Positions 35,159 to 46,789 of a stretch of 64,000 nucleotides of DNA are shown here, piece by piece. Source of the stretch: SLRI01 sp942491185 (GTDB lineage: Bacteria; Pseudomonadota; Alphaproteobacteria; Geminicoccales; Geminicoccaceae); the NCBI GenBank assembly GCA_942491185.1, contig CALOAB010000027.1, positions 135,677 through 199,676 on the forward strand. Reading direction: 5' to 3'. The stretch's first letter is position 1; each line of letters opens with the position of its first letter. The position numbers and the translations under genes are program-made. Below the pieces are notes generated by a model. It was given only the letters and a program-made list of their open reading frames with translations, ran no database searches and was not told the DNA's origin.

Positions 35159-36244
35159 ATGAGCACGACAAGAGACGCCTACGGCCTCGACGCCAAGCTC
35201 GACGCGATCCTCGCCCGGCGCGACGAGTTGGCGGCATTGATGGCCGAGGGCAGCGGCGACTATGCCGGGCTCGGCCGCGAGTTCGCTGAGCTCGAGCCGA
35301 TCGTCCGCGGCATCGAGCGCTTCCGGGCGCTGGAGGCCGAGATCGGCGGCCTCGACGAGCTGTTGGCCGACGCCGACACCGATGCCGAGATGCGCGGCAT
35401 GGCCCGCGAGGAGCGCGCCGCGCTCGAGTCCCAGCTCCCGGTCCTGGCGCGTGAGCTGCAGCTTCTGCTGCTGCCCAAGGACGCGGCCGACGAGGGCAGC
35501 GCCATTCTCGAGATCAGGGCCGGCACCGGCGGCGACGAGGCGGCGCTTTTTGCCGGCGACCTTTGGCGGATGTACGAGCGCTACGCGCACACCGAGCGCT
35601 GGCGCACCGAGATCTTGTCCTTGAGCGAGACCGAGATCGGCGGGGTCAAGGAGCTGGTGGCGGAGGTGCAGGGCAAGGGCGTCTTCGCCAAGCTCAAGTT
35701 CGAGGCAGGCGTGCATCGGGTGCAGCGCGTGCCGGTCACCGAGACCGGCGGGCGCATCCACACCTCGGCCGCCACGGTAGCCGTGCTGCCCGAGGCCGAG
35801 AATGTCGATTTCGAGCTCGACGAGGGTGAGCTTCGGGTTGACGTCTACCGCGCCTCGGGTGCCGGCGGTCAGCACGTCAACCGGACCGAGAGTGCCGTGC
35901 GCATCACCCATCTGCCGACCGGCATCGCGGTCGCCATACAGGACGAGAAATCGCAGCACAAGAACCGGGCCAAGGCGATGAAGATCCTCAAGGCCCGATT
36001 GTTCGAGATGGAGCGCGCCCGCGCCGCAGCCGAGCGCTCCGCCGAGCGCAAGGGCCAGGTGGGCTCCGGCGACCGCTCGGAGCGGATACGGACCTACAAT
36101 TTTCCGCAAGGCCGGGTCACCGACCATCGGATCAACCTCACGCTCTACAAGCTCGACCAGGTGCTGGCGGGCGAGGCGTTGGGCGAGGTCGTCGATGCGC
36201 TCAACGCCGAGGATCAGGCGGCGCGCCTTGCCGAGATCGACTGA
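35159..36244 (+). CDS. prfA: Peptide chain release factor 1
   Basis: Release factor of 361 residues that ends translation at UAA and UAG. The catalytic GGQ is at residues 236-238 (GAGGQHVNRTESAVRI). The codon-recognition region lies in the preceding domain (ETGGRIHTSAATVAVLPEAE), and the C-terminal RTYNFPQGRVTDHRINLTL is typical. The prfA-prmC pair overlaps, coupling the factor with its methyltransferase. Confidence 0.97.
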   Translation: MSTTRDAYGLDAKLDAILARRDELAALMAEGSGDYAGLGREFAELEPIVRGIERFRALEAEIGGLDELLADADTDAEMRGMAREERAALESQLPVLARELQLLLLPKDAADEGSAILEIRAGTGGDEAALFAGDLWRMYERYAHTERWRTEILSLSETEIGGVKELVAEVQGKGVFAKLKFEAGVHRVQRVPVTETGGRIHTSAATVAVLPEAENVDFELDEGELRVDVYRASGAGGQHVNRTESAVRITHLPTGIAVAIQDEKSQHKNRAKAMKILKARLFEMERARAAAERSAERKGQVGSGDRSERIRTYNFPQGRVTDHRINLTLYKLDQVLAGEALGEVVDALNAEDQAARLAEID

Positions 36245-37085
36245 GAGCCTGACCCTGGGCCAGCTGGTTGACGCCGTAGCCGCACTTCTCCGTGCCGGCG
36301 GCATCGAGGAGCCGAGGCGCGAGGCCCGCATCATTGTCGCCGAGGCCACGGGCTTCGATCAAACCCGCCAGCTCTCGGCCCGCGACCACGTGGTCGAGGC
36401 TGGCCCCGCCCTTGCCTTGGCCCGGCGGCGGGCGGCGCGGGAGCCGATGGCCTACCTGCTCGGCCGGCGCGGGTTCTGGGGCCACGAGTTCGCCGTTGGG
36501 CCGGGCGTCCTGGTGCCGCGGCCCGAGACCGAGACGCTGATCGAGGCAGCGCTCGAGGCGCTGCCGGATCGAACGCTGCCGCTGGACATTCTCGATCTCG
36601 GCACTGGCACCGGCTGCCTGCTGCTCACGCTCTTGAGCCTCTACCCCAATGCCATCGGTGTCGGCATCGATCGCTCGCCCGCAGCACTTGCATACGCTGC
36701 GACCAATCGGGCCGCATTGGGGCTGGCGGCCAGGGCAGGGCTCGTCTGCGGCAGCTGGCTGGAGCCGCTCAGCGGCCGCTTCGACCTCATCGTCGCCAAC
36801 CCGCCCTACATCGCACCGGATGAGCTGCGCGATGCCGAGACACGCCATGAGCCGGAGCTCGCACTGCTTGCTGGTGTCGATGGCCTCGACGCCTATCGTG
36901 CCATCGCTGCACCCGCTTTCGCCGCCTGTCGTTCCGGGGCTGTGCTCATCATGGAAATCGGTGCCACCCAGGCGGCGGCGGTGACGGAGGTCCTGAACGA
37001 CGCCGGCTTTGGCGAGATCAGCTGCCGCGAGGATCTCGCCGGCCGGCCGCGAGCCATCGTTGCGCACGGGAGAAGCGCGCGCTGA
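36228..37085 (+). CDS. prmC: Release factor glutamine methyltransferase
   Basis: Methylates the glutamine of the GGQ motif of release factors. 285 residues. It has SAM motif I (ILDLGTGTGCLLLTLL), the NPPY catalytic motif in IVANPPYIAPDEL, and the N-terminal helical domain with PMAYLLGRRGFWG. TTG 36228, 17 nt inside prfA, is the most suitable start; ATG 36195 further inside is the alternative. Confidence 0.94.
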   Translation: MPRSTESLTLGQLVDAVAALLRAGGIEEPRREARIIVAEATGFDQTRQLSARDHVVEAGPALALARRRAAREPMAYLLGRRGFWGHEFAVGPGVLVPRPETETLIEAALEALPDRTLPLDILDLGTGTGCLLLTLLSLYPNAIGVGIDRSPAALAYAATNRAALGLAARAGLVCGSWLEPLSGRFDLIVANPPYIAPDELRDAETRHEPELALLAGVDGLDAYRAIAAPAFAACRSGAVLIMEIGATQAAAVTEVLNDAGFGEISCREDLAGRPRAIVAHGRSAR

Positions 37086-37204
37086 CGGATCGCCGAAGCC
37101 GCATGGCTGCGGGTATTCATCGTGCAGCTGTTGCAGTGCAATCTGCGCCCTTTCGCAAGGCCACCATGAGGTTTATGCATCCGTCGACGAATTCAGGAGC
37201 CGAG

Positions 37205-38326
37205 ATGCGAAAACTCACCGCCGTATTGCTGGCGTTTCTTGCCGTTAGCGTCGCCGCTTGTGACGACGCCGAGCAGACTTCCGGTGGCGCTCCGGGTGAC
37301 GGGCCAGCGCCGGCTGTCGGGGTGGCGCCAGTCACCATGCGCGAGGTGACGCCTGCGCTGGAGTTCGTCGCCCGGGTCGAGGCCATGGACTCGGTCGAGC
37401 TGGAGGCCCGGGTGACCGGGTTCCTGGTCGAGCGGGCCTTCGCCGAAGGTGCGATGGTCGAGGGTGGACAGTTGATGTTCCGGATCGAGCCCGAGCCTTA
37501 CGAGGTGGCGGTCGCGGCGCGCACCGCCGATGTCGAGCGAATGGAGGCGACGCTGCTCAATGCGTCGCAGCAGCGTGCGCGGATGGAAGAGCTGGTGCGA
37601 CGCGAGGCCCAACCTCAGGCCAACCTCGATACCGCTATTGCTGCCGAGGACGAGGCGCGGGCAGCCCGGGACTCTGCCCTGGCGGCGCTTCGTCAGGCAG
37701 AGATCGACCTCAGCTACACCGAGATTTCAGCACCATTTGACGGCCAGTTCGGCCGCGCGACGTTCGCCGAGGGCGCTGTGGTCGGCCCGAATAGCGGCAC
37801 GCTCGGGCGGTTGGTCCGACTCGACCCGATCTTCGTCGCGATCCCTGTGACCGACCGCCAGATGCTCGAGGTCCGTCGCGCACAAAGCGACGAAGACGAC
37901 TTCCAGCCTTTCCTGCGCCTTTCCGATGGCTCGATCCTGGAGACGCCTGGCGAGTGGGCGTTCTTCGATCCCGAGGTCAGTCAAACGACCAGCACGATTA
38001 CGGTGCGTGCGGTCTTCGAGAACCCGACCGGGCTGCTCCTGCCGGGTCAGTTCGTGACGGTGCTGGTCCGCTCGCAGGAGCCATCACAGGCCCTGGTAAT
38101 ACCGCAAATTGCGGTGCAGCGGGATCAATCTGGTGAGTTCGTCCTGGTCGTCGACCAGGAGAGCCGGGTGCAGGAGGCGCGCGTGTCGCTCGGCGAGCGC
38201 ATCGAAACCGATTGGGTGGTCGAAGGCGGCCTGGAGGAAGGCCAGAACGTGATCGTGGAAGGGTTGCAGAAGGTTCGACCGGGCGTGCTGGTCGACGCGA
38301 CCGGCACCAGTCGCGACGAAGGCTGA
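37205..38326 (+). CDS. RND efflux periplasmic adaptor (membrane fusion) lipoprotein
   Basis: Adaptor of 373 residues. The N-terminus is a lipoprotein signal (MRKLTAVLLAFLAVSVAAC, lipid-modified Cys at 19). The lipoyl/barrel-sandwich parts (VELEARVTGFLVERAFAEG and LSYTEISAPFDGQFGR) flank an alpha-helical hairpin (~95-150), followed by beta-barrel and membrane-proximal domains. ATG 37205 has AGGAG five bases upstream. It bridges the RND pump encoded next to an outer-membrane channel, which is not encoded here. Confidence 0.93.
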   Translation: MRKLTAVLLAFLAVSVAACDDAEQTSGGAPGDGPAPAVGVAPVTMREVTPALEFVARVEAMDSVELEARVTGFLVERAFAEGAMVEGGQLMFRIEPEPYEVAVAARTADVERMEATLLNASQQRARMEELVRREAQPQANLDTAIAAEDEARAARDSALAALRQAEIDLSYTEISAPFDGQFGRATFAEGAVVGPNSGTLGRLVRLDPIFVAIPVTDRQMLEVRRAQSDEDDFQPFLRLSDGSILETPGEWAFFDPEVSQTTSTITVRAVFENPTGLLLPGQFVTVLVRSQEPSQALVIPQIAVQRDQSGEFVLVVDQESRVQEARVSLGERIETDWVVEGGLEEGQNVIVEGLQKVRPGVLVDATGTSRDEG

Positions 38327-38331
38327 CCGCC

Positions 38332-41300
38332 ATGTTCTCCGCATTCTTCATCAGCCGAACGCGCTTTGCCATGGTGATCTCGGCGATCGTCGTGATCGCC
38401 GGGCTGATCGCCATCCAGGCGCTGCCAGTGGCGCAGTTTCCCGACATCGTGCCGCCGCAGGTGCGAGTCGACGCCAGCTATCCCGGAGCCAGCGCCGAGA
38501 TCGTCGCGGAGACGGTGGCCGCACCCATCGAGGCCGAGGTCAACGGCGTCGACGACATGCTCTACATGACGTCGACGAGCACGAATAATGGCGGCTACCA
38601 GCTCGATATCACCTTCGCGGTCGGCACCGACCCGGACATCGCGTCGGTCAATGTGCAGAACCGCGTAGCACTGGCGACATCCTCGCTGCCGGCCGAGGTC
38701 ACGCAGCAGGGCGTCTCGACGAAGAAGCAGTCGACCAGCATGCTGCTGACCGTCAATTTGTTGTCGCCCAATGACACGTTCGATCGCTTGTTCCTCTCGA
38801 ACTACATGGAGATCAACCTCCGCGATCCGCTGGTCCGCCTGCCCGGGGTCGGCGACGCCAGCCAGTTCGGCCTGCTCGACTACTCCATGCGGGTTTGGCT
38901 CGATCCACAGACGATGACCGCGCTTGCGGTCAGCGAAGGTGAGGTGGCAGCTGCGATTCGCCGGCAGAACCTGCAGGCGGCGGCGGGCCGGATCGGTGCA
39001 CCGCCAGGCAACGAGGGCACTGCTTTCACCTACACGCTGCAGGCGCAAGGTCGCCTCACGTCGGTTGCCGAATTCGAGAATATCCTCGTGCGCACCAATA
39101 CCGATGGCTCTGTCGTCAGGCTCGGCGACATTGCCCGGATCGAGCTTGGCGCACAAAACTACGACGCCTCGGCCTTCGTCAATGGCTCGCCCACGGCAAT
39201 GATGGGCGTGTACTTGTCGCCGGGAGCCAACGCTCTCGCTACGGCGGACCAAGTCTACGCGACCCTCGATAGCATAGCCGAGCGCTTCCCCGACGATTTG
39301 GAGTATTCGATCGTCTACGACACGACGGACTTCGTGCGGGTCAGCATGCAAGAGGTCGTGATTACCTTGGCGCAGGCCTTGGCCCTGGTCATCGCCGTCA
39401 CTTATGCTTTCCTTGGCGATTGGCGGACGACGCTGATCCCGACCATTGCCATCCCGGTCTCGTTGATCGGCACCTTTGCAATCCTGCTTGCCGCCGGAAT
39501 GTCGATCAACACGATCTCCATGTTCGGCCTCATCCTGGCGATTGGCATCGTCGTGGACGACGCGATCGTCGTCGTGGAGAACACGCAACGGCTGATCGAT
39601 GACGAGAAGCTCTCGCCGCCCGATGCGGCGCGCAAGGCGATGGAGGAGGTCTCGGGACCGGTCATCGCCACGACGCTCGTCTTGCTCGCCGTGTTCGTGC
39701 CGACGGCCTTCCTGCCCGGCATCACAGGCCAGCTCTATTTGCAGTTCGCGGTGACGATCTCGATCTCGGTCATTCTGTCGTCCCTGGTCGCCCTGACACT
39801 CAGCCCGGCGCTCTGCGGCCTGCTGCTGCGGCCGTCGCGGGAGCCGCGGGGCCCTCTGCGCTGGTTCTTCAACTTTCTCGACGTCACCCGCGGCGGTTAC
39901 GGACGAGCGGTCTCTGCGCTTTGTCGCCGGGCCTTCCTCGCCGTGCTCGTGGTCATCGTGGCATTCGTCGGCACCGGTTGGCTGTTTCGCGCCGTGCCCA
40001 GCGGCTTCCTGCCTTACGAGGACAACGGCTACTTCTTTGTCGACGTGGCGTTGCCCGACGGCGCTTCGCTGTCGCGAACCGAAGCGACGGTGGCGGAGGT
40101 CGCAGACCTGCTGGCCGCCGAACCGGAAATGGCGGACGTGCTGTCGGTTGCTGGCTTCAGCTTGCTGGCCGGCACTCGGGCGAGCGGTGGTCTGCTGATC
40201 GGTGTCCTCAAGCATTGGGACGAGCGGCCCAATCCGGATCAGAGCGTGCGAGCCGTCCTCGGTCGGCTGCAACCGCAACTTCTGGCGCTGCCGCAGGCGA
40301 CGGTGTTCGCCTTTCCCGCACCGCCAATTGAAGGGCTCGGCACGGCCGGTGGCATCGAGATGGAGCTGCAGGATCTGGGCGGGCGGCCGCCGGATGATCT
40401 CGCCCGGGCGCTGCAGGGTTTTCTCGTCCGTGCGAATGAGCACCCGGGCATCGCTCGCGCCTTCTCCACCTTCTCGGCCCAGACACCCCAGCTGTTCCTC
40501 AATATCGATCGCCAGAAGGCCGAGACACTGGGCGTGCCCATCAACGATCTGTTCACGACGCTCCAGGCGAACCTGGGCGCCCTGTATATTAATGATTTCA
40601 ATCTGTTCGGCCGAACCTATAGCGTCTTCATGCAGGCCGAATCAGCGTTCCGGATGAGGCCCGAGGACATCCGTGTCCTGCACGTTCGCAATGTGTCGGG
40701 AGAGATGGTGCCGCTCGGTGCATTGCTGACCGTCGAGCCCATTTTGGGGCCGGAATCGACACGTCGCTTCAACCTCTTCCGATCAGCGAGCGTCAACGTC
40801 ACGCAAGTCGGCAGCACCGGCGAAGGCATTGCCGCGCTGCGCGAGATAGAGGCGACGGCCTTGCCGGCCGGTTACGCGATCGACTGGACGGGCACGACGT
40901 TCCAGGAGGTGCAGGCGGGCGGCGAGGCCATCGTCGTGCTGATGCTGGCGCTGCTGTTCGTCTATCTCTTTCTCGTTGCTCAATATGAGAGTTGGACGGT
41001 GCCGCTGTCGGTGATCTTGTCGGTGAGCATCGCGGGCGCTGGCGGTCTGGCGCTGACCTGGTTGGTTGGTCTGGACAACAACGTCTACACCCAGATCGGC
41101 CTGGTGATGCTGATCGGCCTCGCCAGCAAGAATGCGATTCTCATCGTCGAGTTTGCCAAGCAGCTGCGCGAGCAGGGCCGGTCGGTCCAGGATGCGGCTG
41201 CCGATGCCGCCAGGATCCGTTTCCGCGCCGTCTTGATGACCGCCTTCAGCTTCATCCTCGGTATCCTGCCACTGGTCCTGGCGAGCGGTGCCGGAGCTGC

Positions 41301-41457
41301 CAGCCGTGTGGCGCTGGGCATGGTGGTCATGGGCGGCATGCTGGCGGCGACGTTCATCGGCATCATCATCATTCCGCCGCTCTACGTCTTCGTTCAGAGC
41401 CTGCGCGAGCGCATTCGTGGTGCGCCGGCCGCTGTGCTGGAGAAACCGGCCGAGTAG
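38332..41457 (+). CDS. RND efflux transporter (HAE1/AcrB type)
   Basis: Inner-membrane proton-driven pump of 1041 residues. The N-terminus is MFSAFFISRTRFAMVISAIV, followed by the porter-domain VRVDASYPGASAEIVAETVA. Proton-relay acidic residues appear in GIVVDDAIVVVEN (AcrB D407/D408 equivalents) and the lysine in LASKNAILIVEFAKQL (K940 equivalent). Twelve membrane segments and two large periplasmic loops are as expected. It lies 5 nt after its adaptor gene. Substrate range cannot be read from the sequence. Confidence 0.95.
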   Translation: MFSAFFISRTRFAMVISAIVVIAGLIAIQALPVAQFPDIVPPQVRVDASYPGASAEIVAETVAAPIEAEVNGVDDMLYMTSTSTNNGGYQLDITFAVGTDPDIASVNVQNRVALATSSLPAEVTQQGVSTKKQSTSMLLTVNLLSPNDTFDRLFLSNYMEINLRDPLVRLPGVGDASQFGLLDYSMRVWLDPQTMTALAVSEGEVAAAIRRQNLQAAAGRIGAPPGNEGTAFTYTLQAQGRLTSVAEFENILVRTNTDGSVVRLGDIARIELGAQNYDASAFVNGSPTAMMGVYLSPGANALATADQVYATLDSIAERFPDDLEYSIVYDTTDFVRVSMQEVVITLAQALALVIAVTYAFLGDWRTTLIPTIAIPVSLIGTFAILLAAGMSINTISMFGLILAIGIVVDDAIVVVENTQRLIDDEKLSPPDAARKAMEEVSGPVIATTLVLLAVFVPTAFLPGITGQLYLQFAVTISISVILSSLVALTLSPALCGLLLRPSREPRGPLRWFFNFLDVTRGGYGRAVSALCRRAFLAVLVVIVAFVGTGWLFRAVPSGFLPYEDNGYFFVDVALPDGASLSRTEATVAEVADLLAAEPEMADVLSVAGFSLLAGTRASGGLLIGVLKHWDERPNPDQSVRAVLGRLQPQLLALPQATVFAFPAPPIEGLGTAGGIEMELQDLGGRPPDDLARALQGFLVRANEHPGIARAFSTFSAQTPQLFLNIDRQKAETLGVPINDLFTTLQANLGALYINDFNLFGRTYSVFMQAESAFRMRPEDIRVLHVRNVSGEMVPLGALLTVEPILGPESTRRFNLFRSASVNVTQVGSTGEGIAALREIEATALPAGYAIDWTGTTFQEVQAGGEAIVVLMLALLFVYLFLVAQYESWTVPLSVILSVSIAGAGGLALTWLVGLDNNVYTQIGLVMLIGLASKNAILIVEFAKQLREQGRSVQDAAADAARIRFRAVLMTAFSFILGILPLVLASGAGAASRVALGMVVMGGMLAATFIGIIIIPPLYVFVQSLRERIRGAPAAVLEKPAE

Positions 41458-41493
41458 CCGCAACCCTCGGTCGGTGGCACCGGCGCTGGTCGC

Positions 41494-41522
41494 CTTGCGC
41501 TGCCGAAACCCGCTTCCCACAT
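41494..41522 (+). promoter_or_regulatory. Candidate heat-shock (RpoH) promoter before clpB
   Basis: CTTG (41494-41497), an 18-nt spacer and CCCACAT (41516-41522) resemble an RpoH-type promoter (CTTG with a CCCCAT-like -10). It lies 82 nt before the clpB start in the 146-nt gap after the RND gene. clpB is RpoH-dependent in many proteobacteria. The -10 match is partial. Confidence 0.35.
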
Positions 41523-41603
41523 ACTCATCAAGAGATGGCGATGCCCATTGGGGTCGCCGGGACAGGTCCGCTCGCACGAGGGACCCAGCAGGGACAACGA
41601 TCA

Positions 41604-44195
<2,592 letters not shown>

Positions 44196-44270
44196 GAGAA
44201 GAAGGAAGCGTGCGGGGGCTCGCAGACTGTGTGAAAACCCGCTCTTCCGCCAGATTGTCCGCCTAGCTAC

Positions 44271-44300
44271 GACCCGGCCGAGGCTACCCTCGGCCGGGTC
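44271..44300. terminator. Strong 13-bp hairpin after clpB
   Basis: GACCCGGCCGAGG (44271-44283), the loop CTAC, then the perfect complement CCTCGGCCGGGTC (44288-44300). It lies 75 nt after the clpB stop and ~95 nt from the end of the convergent SDR gene, so it may serve both. No T-run follows. Confidence 0.6.
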
Positions 44301-44396
44301 AGCGGGCTACCGGCCGCCACCGCAGCCGGCAATCTTCCAAACAACGGCAAGCTCTAGTTACAGAAATCATCCTCCTCGCCTTGCTCTTTACTGTTC

Positions 44397-45155
44397 TCAG
44401 ATTGTCCGTTCGCCGACGATGAAGCCGCCGCCCGATGCGTCGAGGTGGGCGCCGCTGATGAAGGAGGCGGCAGGCGAAAGCAGCCAGCGGACGGCCTGGG
44501 CGATCTCGATGGGGTCGGCGATACGGTTCATCGGGATGCTGTCGGCGAGCTTGGCCTCGACGGCCGGATCACTGAGCAGGCCGGCGGTCATGTCGGTGCG
44601 GACCATGCCGGGGCGCACGGCGTTGACGCGGATGCCTTGGTCGGCGACTTCCTTGGCGAAGCCGGTGGTGAAGCAGTCGACCGCGGCCTTGGTGGCGGCG
44701 TAGGTGCTTGCACCGGCGCGGCCGCCGATGGCGGTGGCCATCGAGGAGACGTTGACGATGGCACCGCCCGTCTTGGGCATGCGGCGCACCGCCTCGCGGC
44801 AGCAGAGGATCAGGCCCGTCACGTTGACGGTCATCAACCGCTCGAGCTTGGCGGCGTCGAGATCGCCGACCGCGGACTTGAAGCTGATCCCGGCGCTGTT
44901 GACCAGGTGATCGACGGGCCCGAGCGCTTTCTCGGCGGCGTCGAACATGGCGATGATGTCGGCCTCGCTGCCGACGTCGCCCTTGACCGGGACGGCCTTG
45001 CCGCCTTGGCTCGTGATCTCGGCCGCGAGCGCCTCGGCGGCGTCGATGCGGTCGCGATAGCCGATGGCGACGGCCATGCCGTCCTCGGCCACGAGCCTGG
45101 CGGTGGCGGCGCCGATGCCGCGCGCTCCACCGGTGATCAGACAGACGCCGGGCAT
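44397..45155 (-). CDS. SDR family oxidoreductase
   Basis: Classical NAD(P)-dependent short-chain dehydrogenase, 252 residues. It has the TGGARGIG cofactor motif at 8-15, NSAG near 86-89, the catalytic Ser in VNVSSMA, the Tyr and Lys in YAATK, and the RVNAVRPG segment. It is the last gene of the lacI-tct-sulfatase-GMC operon and overlaps the GMC gene by 19 nt. Substrate unknown; it probably oxidises an alcohol produced by upstream steps. Confidence 0.9.
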   Translation of the reverse strand: MPGVCLITGGARGIGAATARLVAEDGMAVAIGYRDRIDAAEALAAEITSQGGKAVPVKGDVGSEADIIAMFDAAEKALGPVDHLVNSAGISFKSAVGDLDAAKLERLMTVNVTGLILCCREAVRRMPKTGGAIVNVSSMATAIGGRAGASTYAATKAAVDCFTTGFAKEVADQGIRVNAVRPGMVRTDMTAGLLSDPAVEAKLADSIPMNRIADPIEIAQAVRWLLSPAASFISGAHLDASGGGFIVGERTI

Positions 45156-46789
45156 GGCGCTTCCTCCCTCTTTCTTGGTGTTGTGCTCGCCGGTGACGCC
45201 CGGCCGCGGATCAAGTCGGAAGCCTTCTCGGCGATCATGATGGTGGGCGCGTTGGTGTTGCCCGAGGTGACGGCGGGCATGACCGAGGCGTCGACGACGC
45301 GCAGGCCCTCGATGCCGTGCACGCGGAGCTCGGCATCAACCACGGCCAGGGGGTCGGTGCCGATGCGGCAGGTGCAGGTCGGGTGGTACTGGGTGTGGCC
45401 GGTCTCACGCGCAAAGGCCAGGAGGTCTGCGTCGCTCAGCGTCTCGGCGCCGGGCAGCATCTCGACGGCGCGGTAGCGCTGCATCGCCGGCTGGGCCATG
45501 ACGTCGCGCGCCATCTTGAGGCCGCCGACGACGACCTCCTGGTCGTGCTCGGTGGCGAGATAGTTAGCGAGCATGCGGGGCTGATCGAGCGGATCGGCGG
45601 AGCGCAGCGTGAGCTCGCCGCGGCTGGTCGGCCGCAGCTGCGAGACGATGGGCGAGCAGCCGGGGAAATCGTGGAAGTGGCCGGGCTTGTCGCCGCTCAC
45701 CGGGTTGAAGTGGAACTGCAGGTCGGTGGCGTTGAGGCCGGGTTGGGTGCGGGCGAAGCCACCGGCCGTGGAGGGCCCGCTGGCGAGCGGGCCGCGGCCG
45801 AGAAAGGCGAACTTCAAGGCCTCACGCGCCATCAACAGCCAGCTGTTGCGGACCTCGTTCAGGCTCTCCACGCCTTCGACCTGGTAGATCAGCTTGACCT
45901 GGAGATGGTCCTGCAGACCTTGGCCGACGCCGGGCAGATCATGGTGGACCTCGATGCCGTGCTCTCGCAGCTGTGCCGCCGGACCGATGCCGGAGACCAT
46001 CAAGAGCTGGGGTGACTTGATGGCGCCTGCAGCGAGGATGACCTCGCCAGCGTCGATCGATTGCTCGACGCCGTTCACCAGACAGGTGACGCCGACGGCT
46101 CGCTTGCCCTGGAGCCTGATCTTGGTGACCTGGGCGTTGGTCCTGACTTCGAGATTCGGTCTGGATCTGGCAGGCTTGAGGTAGCCCGCGGCACTGCTGC
46201 AGCGCCGGCCGCCGCGGATGGTGAGCTGGAAGTAGCCCACGCCTTCCTGGCTGGCACCGTTGAAGTCGTCGTTCCTCGGCAGGCCGGCCTCGCCCGCAGC
46301 GGCGATGAAGGCATCGGAGAGGGGGTGGCCATCGGGTGGGTCGCCAACGCCCAAGGGGCCACCCGTGCCGTGCCATTCATCGCCGCCGCGCGCCTGATCC
46401 TCGGCCTTCTTGAAGTAGGGGAAGACATCGTCCCAGCCCCAGCCGGTAGCCCCCGCGTCGCGCCAGCCGTCATAGTCGATGGGCAGGCCGCGCACGTAGA
46501 CCATGGCGTTGATCGAGGACGAGCCGCCCAGCACTCGGCCACGTGGCCAGATTTGCGTTCGCCCGTTGAGACCGGGCTCCGGTGCGGTCTCGAAGTTCCA
46601 GCTCATGTTCTTGTGGTAGATGAGCCGATAATAGCCACCCGGCATGTGGATGAAGGGATCGCGGTCACGGCCGCCGGCCTCGAGCAGCAGCACCCGCGAC
46701 TTGCCGTCCTCGGTGAGCCGATTGGCCAGCACGCAGCCCGCCGAGCCGCCGCCGACAATGACGTAGTCGAAGCCCGATGACGTGCTCAC
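45137..46789 (-). CDS. GMC family FAD-dependent oxidoreductase (choline-dehydrogenase-like)
   Basis: Alcohol dehydrogenase of the glucose-methanol-choline family, 550 residues. The FAD-binding N-terminus is YVIVGGGSAGCVLANRL, followed by GRVLGGSSSINAMVYVRG and GAIKSPQLLMVSGIGP. The C-terminal active-site region is HTQYHPTCTCRIG and VVDASVMPAVTSGNTNAPT. It resembles BetA, but substrates in this family vary widely. It overlaps the sulfatase gene by 4 nt, suggesting that it acts on an alcohol released by desulfation. Confidence 0.92.
   Translation of the reverse strand: MSTSSGFDYVIVGGGSAGCVLANRLTEDGKSRVLLLEAGGRDRDPFIHMPGGYYRLIYHKNMSWNFETAPEPGLNGRTQIWPRGRVLGGSSSINAMVYVRGLPIDYDGWRDAGATGWGWDDVFPYFKKAEDQARGGDEWHGTGGPLGVGDPPDGHPLSDAFIAAAGEAGLPRNDDFNGASQEGVGYFQLTIRGGRRCSSAAGYLKPARSRPNLEVRTNAQVTKIRLQGKRAVGVTCLVNGVEQSIDAGEVILAAGAIKSPQLLMVSGIGPAAQLREHGIEVHHDLPGVGQGLQDHLQVKLIYQVEGVESLNEVRNSWLLMAREALKFAFLGRGPLASGPSTAGGFARTQPGLNATDLQFHFNPVSGDKPGHFHDFPGCSPIVSQLRPTSRGELTLRSADPLDQPRMLANYLATEHDQEVVVGGLKMARDVMAQPAMQRYRAVEMLPGAETLSDADLLAFARETGHTQYHPTCTCRIGTDPLAVVDAELRVHGIEGLRVVDASVMPAVTSGNTNAPTIMIAEKASDLIRGRASPASTTPRKREEAPCPASV

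Noticed and set aside
37103..37204. Upstream in-frame extension of the RND adaptor gene
   Set aside because: The lipoprotein signal begins at ATG 37205 with a good AGGAG site; an extension would bury the signal peptide.
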